Below are positions 1 through 4,423 of a DNA stretch of 5,792 bases, piece by piece. Location: contig PMOP01000307.1 of the NCBI GenBank assembly GCA_003161495.1, forward strand, positions 1 through 5,792, written 5' to 3'. The notes beneath the pieces were generated by a model. That model made no database searches. It was given only the letters and a program-made list of their open reading frames with translations, and was not told the DNA's origin. This DNA comes from Acidobacteriota bacterium (GTDB taxonomy: Bacteria; Acidobacteriota; Terriglobia; Acidiferrales; UBA7541). Numbering within the stretch: the stretch's first letter is position 1; the number at the start of each line of letters is the position of its first letter. Made by a program: the position numbers and the translations under genes.

Positions 1-633
1 CTGAGGACCGAATACCGCGCCATTGTCGACGCCGGCTTCCTGTTGCAACTGGACGATGCCCGTGCTGCCGTGACCTACGACAGAATGGTGCCTCCAGCAA
101 GCTTCGACGATTACTACAAATGGGTAGCCCGCCACGTCGAAGTCCTGAATCATGCATTGGAGGGAATTCCAGAAGACCGCGTCCGCTACCATGTTTGCTG
201 GGGAAGCTGGCCGGGGCCGCACACCACTGACGTTCCCCTTAGGAAAATCGTCGATCTCATTCTCAAGGTGCGCGCAGGCGCATATCTCATCGAGGCCGCC
301 AATCCTCGCCACGAACACGAATGGCGCGTCTGGAAGGACGTCAAGCTGCCGGAAGGCAAGATCCTGGCCCCTGGCGTCGTCAGCCACGGGACAAACGTCG
401 TGGAGCACCCCGAACTCGTAGCCGAACGCATTCAGCGCTTCGCGGGCCTCGTGGGGCGCGAGAATGTCATCGCCAGCACCGATTGCGGCTTTGCGCAGGA
501 GCAATTCAACCGGCGCGTCCATCCCACGATCATGTGGGCAAAACTGGAAGCGATGGCGGAGGGTGCCAGGATCGCCAGCGAGGAACTTTGGGGACGGGCC
601 GCAATCGGGCGCAGCGGAGTTTCGTCTCAATAG
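1..633 (+). CDS. MetE-like cobalamin-independent methionine synthase family protein, 5'-truncated
   Basis: This frame is open from the first base of the window and ends at TAG 631-633, giving 210 visible residues. The TTG at 43 is internal and not a real start. The protein belongs to the MetE C-terminal fold family (COG0620), TIM-barrel zinc enzymes that transfer a methyl or alkyl group to a thiol; epoxyalkane:coenzyme M transferase is a relative. Counting from base 1, the four expected zinc ligands are all present: His64 and Cys66 in YHVCWGSW, Glu98 in IEAANPRHEHE and Cys162 in ASTDCGF. The GVVSHGTNVVEHPE segment is also typical. Stand-alone members are usually about 340-375 residues, so roughly 130-160 N-terminal residues lie upstream. 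The substrate cannot be read from this sequence: it may be a true methionine synthase or a paralogue acting on another thiol or alkyl donor. Family call is firm, exact activity is not. Confidence 0.9.
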   Translation: MRTEYRAIVDAGFLLQLDDARAAVTYDRMVPPASFDDYYKWVARHVEVLNHALEGIPEDRVRYHVCWGSWPGPHTTDVPLRKIVDLILKVRAGAYLIEAANPRHEHEWRVWKDVKLPEGKILAPGVVSHGTNVVEHPELVAERIQRFAGLVGRENVIASTDCGFAQEQFNRRVHPTIMWAKLEAMAEGARIASEELWGRAAIGRSGVSSQ

Positions 634-724
634 CGGTTCTCAGTAACTATTCAGGAAATCTATTCGTCACCGGAAAATTAACCGCGCGATTCGCATTATT
701 TCCTCCTACAGGGATCAGGGTATG

Positions 725-738
725 AAATAAATTTATTT
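725..738. repeat. 14-bp perfect AT-only palindrome in spacer
   Basis: AAATAAATTTATTT is its own reverse complement. It lies in the most AT-rich part of the window. The arms TCAGGG (715-720) and CCCTGA (759-764) flank it and could close a larger stem around it. It could be an operator or a DNA-unwinding stretch, or it may simply reflect base composition, since a palindrome made only of A and T is easier to get by chance. Confidence 0.45.
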
Positions 739-773
739 TGTAAGGTAATTCCTGTATTCCCTGAAGTGTTTTC

Positions 774-803
774 TTGTGGATAATCTGTGAATCTGTTTAT
801 AAA
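774..803 (+). promoter_or_regulatory. possible sigma70-type promoter for the 71-aa gene
   Basis: A TATAAA hexamer at 798-803 matches the -10 consensus at 5 of 6 positions and lies 18 bp after a weak -35 (TTGTGG, 774-779, 3 of 6). Transcription would start near 810 and leave a leader of about 60 nt that contains the hairpin at 813-851. A consensus DnaA-box 9-mer (TGTGGATAA, 775-783) overlaps the -35 element. Only the -10 is convincing. Confidence 0.3.
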
Positions 804-812
804 GATTCGGTA

Positions 813-851
813 ATTCCACGCCTCAGCAAGCCAGCTCTTGCGCGGTGGAAT
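813..851 (+). other. two-part hairpin in leader of the 71-aa gene
   Basis: ATTCCAC (813-819) pairs perfectly with GTGGAAT (845-851). Stepping over a bulged G844, G820-C821 pair with G842-C843. After a four-base bulge, GCAAG (826-830) pairs with CTTGC (837-841) around a six-base loop. This makes 14 base pairs in all, ending 9 nt before the GGAGG ribosome binding site at 861-865. There is no T-run after it, so it is not an intrinsic terminator. It may influence translation or mRNA stability of the downstream gene, or be a protein-binding site in DNA. Confidence 0.4.
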
Positions 852-873
852 CAATCTGCAGGAGGCGCCCGCC

Positions 874-1089
874 ATGCGACATGAATTCGATGTGTTTGAA
901 AAATTCTCCGATGGTTCGACTCTGTGGCGCGCGTGTATCGCGGGACGCTACGAAGCCCATCGCAAAATGCAGGAATTGGCCGAGCATTCCGAGAATGAGT
1001 TTTACGCCATCGACATTCAATCGATCAAAAATTTGCCGCCTATCTCCAGGCGAAATGCTGCGCCCGATGGAAGAGCGGTTGCGGGATGA
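874..1089 (+). CDS. conserved hypothetical protein, 71 aa
   Basis: ATG 874 is preceded by GGAGG at 861-865, eight bases upstream, which decides the start over the in-frame TTG at 838. The product is a small soluble protein with no signal peptide or membrane segment. It begins MRHEFDVFEKF and carries DGSTLWRACIAGRYEAHRK (residues 13-31) followed by MQELAEHSENEFYAIDI (32-48). I recognise this pattern from short uncharacterised proteins in acidobacterial genomes, but I know no assigned function. The first 50 residues look like one compact conserved unit: an aromatic/acidic start, a Trp-Arg-Ala-Cys core, then an amphipathic helix rich in Glu and Lys. The last 20 residues (LPPISRR onward) are Pro/Arg/Ala-rich and probably variable. 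It appears to be monocistronic, with a leader hairpin before it and a weak terminator 18 nt after the stop. Existence is well supported; function is unknown. Confidence 0.8.
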   Translation: MRHEFDVFEKFSDGSTLWRACIAGRYEAHRKMQELAEHSENEFYAIDIQSIKNLPPISRRNAAPDGRAVAG

Positions 1090-1107
1090 ACCGGACATAG
1101 CTCAAAA

Positions 1108-1132
1108 GCTGGGTCGCTCCAGTCCCTTTTTT
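1108..1132 (+). terminator. weak intrinsic terminator after the 71-aa gene
   Basis: CTGGG (1109-1113) pairs with TCCAG (1118-1122) around a TCGC loop, with one G-U pair. A further G-U pair (1108/1123) can extend it. A run of six T begins four bases later (1127-1132). The position, 18 nt after the TGA at 1087-1089, is right for a terminator. The stem is short and the T-run is separated by CCC, so efficiency may be modest. Confidence 0.4.
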
Positions 1133-1314
1133 ATATCGTCCCGCCCGAAACCGCAGAGCCGATTCTTCATGAAATATCCGTTTGTCCGAATACAGTTTAT
1201 CCTTCAAGCCCCTACGCACTACTCTTGATGGCTTCCATTTCCCTTCGCCCCTAACATTCCGTGCTGGTGTTGATTTTCAGAATTGCCGAGGAGGGACACT
1301 CCCCAGGGCAACGA

Positions 1315-1343
1315 TAGCCAATTCCCCTTTTACGGATTCTAAT
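1315..1343 (+). promoter_or_regulatory. possible sigma70-type promoter for the MscS-family gene
   Basis: TAGCCA (1315-1320, 4 of 6 to the -35 consensus) and TCTAAT (1338-1343, 5 of 6 to the -10 consensus) are separated by exactly 17 bp. Transcription would start near 1350, leaving a leader of about 15 nt that carries only the GGAG ribosome binding site (1354-1357). Confidence 0.35.
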
Positions 1344-1364
1344 CAATTTTAGCGGAGAGGCCGG

Positions 1365-1961
1365 ATGCCGATCGATTTATCAAACGCCTGGAAAAGCGGA
1401 ACCAGGATCATCAATTTCGTGATTTCGCTTCTACCTAACATCATTTTGGCCGTCATCATTTTTGTGGTCTTTCTGCTGCTCGCTTCGGCGGCCAAAGCGC
1501 TGGTCCGGCGCGTAGCGCAGCGCCATGGACGCCGCCAAAACTTGGGAATATTGCTCGGGCATCTCACGCACGTGACGATGATTATTTTCGGATTCCTGGT
1601 TGCATTTTCGGTGGTTGCGCCATCGTTTCATGCGTCGGACCTGGTAAAGATGCTGGGAATCGGCAGCGTGGCGATAGGTTTCGCTTTCCAGAATATCCTG
1701 CAAAATTTCCTCGCCGGAATTCTGCTGTTGCTGCAGGAGCCTTTTCAAATCGGAGACTGGATCTCGGTCACCGGTCTGGACGGAAAAGTGGAAGATATCC
1801 AGGCGCGAGCCACCGTGATCAGCACCGCTGAAGGCAAACGGATCGTAATTCCGAATGCTGTGCTGTTCACCAATCCAGTGACCGTGAGTCCTTCCCCAGA
1901 AAAAAAAGAGGAAACAACCCCCGCAGCAACGGCCCCTCAGCAGGCCAAGGCCGGCGTTTGA
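1365..1961 (+). CDS. short MscS-family mechanosensitive channel, 198 aa
   Basis: The product is a small-conductance mechanosensitive channel protein of the inner membrane, a family that opens under membrane tension to release solutes on osmotic downshock. ATG 1365 has GGAG at 1354-1357, seven bases upstream. Predicted TM1 is about residues 22-40 and TM2 about 66-86. The pore-lining TM3 is about 92-125 and contains the family signature IGFAFQNILQNFLAG, followed by LLLQEPFQIGDWI. The beta domain follows (about 126-175) with GKVEDIQARATVIST and the diagnostic IPN at 163-165. After that the protein stops being MscS-like. The large C-terminal alpha/beta part of the cytoplasmic cage (E. coli MscS has 286 residues) is absent and is replaced by a Pro/Thr/Ala/Lys tail of about 24 residues. 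The other two frames after the A8 tract (1900-1907) do not encode the missing domain, so this looks like a naturally short member rather than a frameshift. The family call is firm; heptamer formation and gating are unproven for this form. Confidence 0.92.
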   Translation: MPIDLSNAWKSGTRIINFVISLLPNIILAVIIFVVFLLLASAAKALVRRVAQRHGRRQNLGILLGHLTHVTMIIFGFLVAFSVVAPSFHASDLVKMLGIGSVAIGFAFQNILQNFLAGILLLLQEPFQIGDWISVTGLDGKVEDIQARATVISTAEGKRIVIPNAVLFTNPVTVSPSPEKKEETTPAATAPQQAKAGV

Positions 1962-2281
1962 GTGATTCGCAATTTCGATTAGCCAACAGATGATTGCATT
2001 CCTGCCGGTCTCAGCACAGGCCACTTCCGTGCCCTGGCCACGTTTCCTTCCTGTGAGAACGTTACCGATGGGGGGTGTCTTCGCATCCATAAGAGGCGAA
2101 ATTCGGAAGCGCAGAAACGGATTGCGTACACATTAGACCTGCAAAATCGATTTGTGACATGCTATCCCCTTGTCCACATTGAAGTTTTGAGAGGAGGTGA
2201 CTTGACGGATTGCGATCCCATTGGTTCGCCTGAGTGCCTGTGCTATTATCCCGCACAAGTTTTAAGGGATGGATGGCCTTT
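1962..2281 (+). other. 320-bp intergenic spacer before the regulator gene
   Basis: I find no convincing gene on either strand here. It holds a GC-rich stem (GGCCA 2019-2023 with TGGCC 2035-2039, 11-base loop, only a mixed T/C stretch after it) too weak to call a terminator. It also holds an 11-mer ATTTGTGACAT (2150-2160) that recurs downstream of the regulator, a perfect Shine-Dalgarno stretch AGGAGGTGA (2192-2200) with no good start after it, and the regulator promoter at 2221-2249. Opposite-strand reading frames here run antisense into the regulator gene and show no family features. Confidence 0.6.
2221..2249 (+). promoter_or_regulatory. extended -10 promoter for the transmembrane regulator gene
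   Basis: TATTAT (2244-2249, 5 of 6) is preceded by TGC, giving an extended -10 (TGnTATTAT). A weak -35 (TTGGTT, 2221-2226, 3 of 6) sits exactly 17 bp upstream. Transcription would begin near 2256, about 26 nt before ATG 2282. If so, the in-frame GTG at 2234 lies upstream of the transcript and cannot be the start. Confidence 0.5.
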
Positions 2282-4249
2282 ATGGATACATCCGTGCGGT
2301 CGGCACGTTCATACCGTTTTGGCCTGTTTGAGGTGGACCTCAATAACGCCCAATTATCGCGTAAGGGCGTCCGCGTGCGTCTGCAGGAACAGCCCTTCCA
2401 CATCCTTTCTCTCCTATTGAGCCGGCCCGGACAAATTGTCACGCGCGATGATTTTCGGCGGGAGCTTTGGCCGGCCGGGACTTATGTCGATTTCGATGGA
2501 AGTTTGAACGCGGCGCTGAAGAGACTTAGATCCGCGCTAGATGACGATCCCGACAATCCTCGTTTCATTGAAACGATTCCGCGAAAAGGTTATCGATTCA
2601 TCGGGCCGGTGGAGGTTATCGGCGCGGAAAACACCGTCCCTCCCTTTCCGCAGAATGGTTCGGATCAAGTCGGGGCTGGACTGTCACGTGCTGCGCAAGA
2701 CTGGAATGGCACGGCTGAACCGGTGCCTGATGCGCGGGTCATTGCGCGCAAATACGGGTGGACCGGGGGAATTCTTATCTTGCTTATGCTTGGAACGCTG
2801 TCCGTGTATCGCTTTGGCGGAAAAAAATATGACGTCAATGGCAGGACCATAGCGCCGGATAATTCGCTATCGGTCCTTCCCTTTGCAAATGGAGGCGCGG
2901 GTCCCGCGTTTGATTACCTTCGCTTCGCCCTCGCTTCGGACATTGTCACGGACCTTACTTACGCGCGATCCGTCTCCGTGCGGCCGTTCGCATCGACCAC
3001 AAAGTACGCCGCGGATCCAAAAGATCCATTGACCGCGGGCCGCGAAATGAAGACTTCCTATGTGGTTTCCGGTGATTTTATAAACGAAGGTGGAAAGCTG
3101 AAAGTGACGGCGGAGCTTACCAGGGTTTCCGACGGGCGGCTGCTATGGAGAGACAGCGCATCCGCTGCGCCGGATGAATTGGTGCGACTCCACGAAAATC
3201 TCTCGGAACGCCTGCAGAACGGAGTGATCACCGCATTGGGGGGACAGCAAATGGTTGGCGCTGTTCCCGCGCCACATAGCCAGCGAGCTTACGATCTTTA
3301 TCTGCGCAGCGTCGCCATTCCGCGGGACCCCGGGCCGAACCGCGCGGCCATTGCGGCCTTGAATGAATCCGTGGCGGAAGATCAGGACTATGCGCCGGCA
3401 TGGGTCGAGCTCGGTTGGAGATATTATTTCGACGCGGAATATGCAGGTGGCGGGGAGCCTTCCTACAAAAAATCGTCCGAGGCAATCACGCGGGCAGCGG
3501 CGCTGGACCCGAATGGAACTGCAAATTCAATTAATTTGAACGTGGAGCACGGGGACTTGCTGGAAGGATATGATAAAGCCACAAGGCTCCTCGCGCGCCG
3601 CCCCGATGCCTCCATGGCGCATTTCCAGATGTCCTACGTTTTCCGGTACGCCGGCCTTTTGGATCAAGCTGCGCGCGAATGTGACGCCGCCCTGGCCATT
3701 GACCCCGGCGATTTCATCTTTCGGTCGTGCTCCAAAGTGTTCATGTATGAAGGAAACTATCCGCGCGCGCAGGTGTTTCTCGATCTGGATGGCAACTCCG
3801 GTTGGAGTGTCAGGCAGAGGATGCACTTTGCCTTGCGCCAGAAGAATCTTCCTTTAGCGCTGGCCCTTGCGACCATAGCGGTCGAAGGCGGATATAAAGA
3901 CTCGCAGGTCGTCTTGACCGATCTAGATCATGAGCCTCCCGTGTCCCTCCAGACGGCTGCAGCTCAGGAAGAAACATTTGCTTCCGGCCAGAATGACCCG
4001 GAAGAAAAATACGAAGTGGCGGCGATGCTGAGTTTCGCGGGGCAACCTGATCGGGCCATGCGGGTTCTGAATTCAGCGATCCGGCGGAATTATTGCGCAA
4101 CTTCGCTGCTCGAGACAGATCCTTTAATAGAACCTCTTCGGACTCGGAACGATTTTCCACAGCTGAAGGCTCTCGCCGAAACATGCCAGGAAAATTTTCT
4201 CACACACGTCAAAGCGGAAGCCTCCGCGGCCTCCTTCTCGACAAATTAA
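2282..4249 (+). CDS. CadC-like transmembrane regulator: winged helix, TolB-like and TPR domains
   Basis: This 655-aa protein combines a cytoplasmic DNA-binding domain with an extracytoplasmic sensor or scaffold part, like CadC/ToxR regulators. Residues about 11-110 are an OmpR/PhoB-type winged helix (Trans_reg_C), with YRFGLFEVDL, RLQEQPFHILSLLLSRPG, REELWP-like RRELWPAGTYVDFD, SLNAALKRLRSALDDD and IETIPRKGYRFIGPV. A linker leads to one membrane span at about 160-178 (GGILILLMLGTLSVYRF). Residues about 195-320 resemble the TolB N-terminal/FlgO-like domain, with SLSVLPFANGG, VSVRPFASTTKY and YVVSGDF. TPR-like helical repeats follow (about 334-499), for example LDQAARECDAALAIDPGD, and a last helical hairpin ends in DPLIEPLRTRNDFPQL. 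No receiver domain is present, so control is not by phosphorelay. ATG 2282 is chosen because homologues start just before SYRFG and because the promoter at 2221-2249 precedes it. AAGGGA (2264-2269) or GGATGG (2267-2272) could be its ribosome binding site. ATG 2273 is the alternative. The target genes are unknown; the secreted-protein gene 174 nt downstream is the nearest candidate. Confidence 0.92.
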   Translation: MDTSVRSARSYRFGLFEVDLNNAQLSRKGVRVRLQEQPFHILSLLLSRPGQIVTRDDFRRELWPAGTYVDFDGSLNAALKRLRSALDDDPDNPRFIETIPRKGYRFIGPVEVIGAENTVPPFPQNGSDQVGAGLSRAAQDWNGTAEPVPDARVIARKYGWTGGILILLMLGTLSVYRFGGKKYDVNGRTIAPDNSLSVLPFANGGAGPAFDYLRFALASDIVTDLTYARSVSVRPFASTTKYAADPKDPLTAGREMKTSYVVSGDFINEGGKLKVTAELTRVSDGRLLWRDSASAAPDELVRLHENLSERLQNGVITALGGQQMVGAVPAPHSQRAYDLYLRSVAIPRDPGPNRAAIAALNESVAEDQDYAPAWVELGWRYYFDAEYAGGGEPSYKKSSEAITRAAALDPNGTANSINLNVEHGDLLEGYDKATRLLARRPDASMAHFQMSYVFRYAGLLDQAARECDAALAIDPGDFIFRSCSKVFMYEGNYPRAQVFLDLDGNSGWSVRQRMHFALRQKNLPLALALATIAVEGGYKDSQVVLTDLDHEPPVSLQTAAAQEETFASGQNDPEEKYEVAAMLSFAGQPDRAMRVLNSAIRRNYCATSLLETDPLIEPLRTRNDFPQLKALAETCQENFLTHVKAEASAASFSTN

Positions 4250-4257
4250 CAATTTGT
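4241..4257. repeat. inverted repeat spanning the regulator stop codon
   Basis: ACAAATT (4241-4247) and AATTTGT (4251-4257) are exact reverse complements separated by AAC. The TAA stop (4247-4249) lies in the middle. The stem is AT-only apart from one pair at its base. The nearest T-run (TTTTT) starts about 11 nt after the stem, so it does not have normal intrinsic-terminator geometry. It may be a weak 3' end structure or an operator for the downstream gene. Confidence 0.4.
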
Positions 4258-4313
4258 GACATTCGGAATTTTTAAACCCCCTCAGAACCCCATGTCATTT
4301 CCAACTGCAAGCA

Positions 4314-4327
4314 ACTGATTTATCAGT
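4314..4327. promoter_or_regulatory. candidate operator: ACTGAT-TT-ATCAGT inverted repeat
   Basis: Two exact 6-bp arms are separated by TT, about 38 bp upstream of the -35 of the secreted-protein gene. This is where an activator often binds. It is followed directly by CACA, so the minus strand reads TGTGACTGAT. The binding protein is unknown. The adjacent CadC-like regulator is only a positional guess. Confidence 0.35.
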
Positions 4328-4364
4328 CACATAGCCGGTCAGCTTCATATCATCTCCCGGTCCC

Positions 4365-4393
4365 TTGACTGTTCAAATGGTCTGCGATATTTC
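4365..4393 (+). promoter_or_regulatory. possible sigma70-type promoter for the secreted-protein gene
   Basis: TTGACT (4365-4370) matches the -35 consensus at 5 of 6 positions, with a 17-bp spacer to a weak -10 (TATTTC, 4388-4393, 3 of 6). Transcription would start near 4400, giving a leader of about 24 nt with AAGGGAG at 4409-4415. A good -35 with a poor -10 would fit a promoter that needs help from an activator, but this is inference. Confidence 0.35.
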
Positions 4394-4423
4394 TCACGCA
4401 ATTTCCAGAAGGGAGCATTTCAC

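Noticed and set aside
43..633. TTG at 43 as the start of the MetE-like gene
   Set aside because: The frame is open to base 1 and the upstream residues continue naturally. Family members also need well over 100 more N-terminal residues, so the gene is cut by the window edge.
845..1228. 127-codon + strand ORF overlapping the 71-aa gene
   Set aside because: It is out of frame with the gene that has the GGAGG ribosome binding site, has a poor start, is rich in Pro/Arg/Ser with no recognisable motif, and runs through the putative terminator.
1288..1306. GAGGAGGGA followed by a small GGGA-CAC-TCCC palindrome upstream of the MscS gene
   Set aside because: It looks like a ribosome binding site but no start codon follows at a suitable distance, and the stem is only four pairs.
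2019..2045. Possible terminator after the MscS gene (GGCCA/TGGCC stem)
   Set aside because: There are only five pairs with an 11-base loop, and a mixed T/C stretch follows instead of a T-run. It is too weak to annotate as a terminator.
1431..2090. 219-codon minus-strand ORF over the MscS gene
   Set aside because: It is antisense to a clear channel gene, with Cys/His/Arg-rich shadow composition and no domain pattern.
2234..2281. GTG 2234 as the regulator start
   Set aside because: It directly follows an in-frame stop, the extended -10 at 2244-2249 lies downstream of it, and the extra residues are not typical of the family, whose members begin just before the YRFG motif.
2062..2442. 126-codon minus-strand ORF at the start of the regulator gene
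   Set aside because: It overlaps the conserved winged-helix coding region antisense, has no recognisable family and no good ribosome binding site context.
3527..3826. Minus-strand ORFs inside the TPR region
   Set aside because: These are shadows of a well-supported coding frame with clear TPR-like helices.
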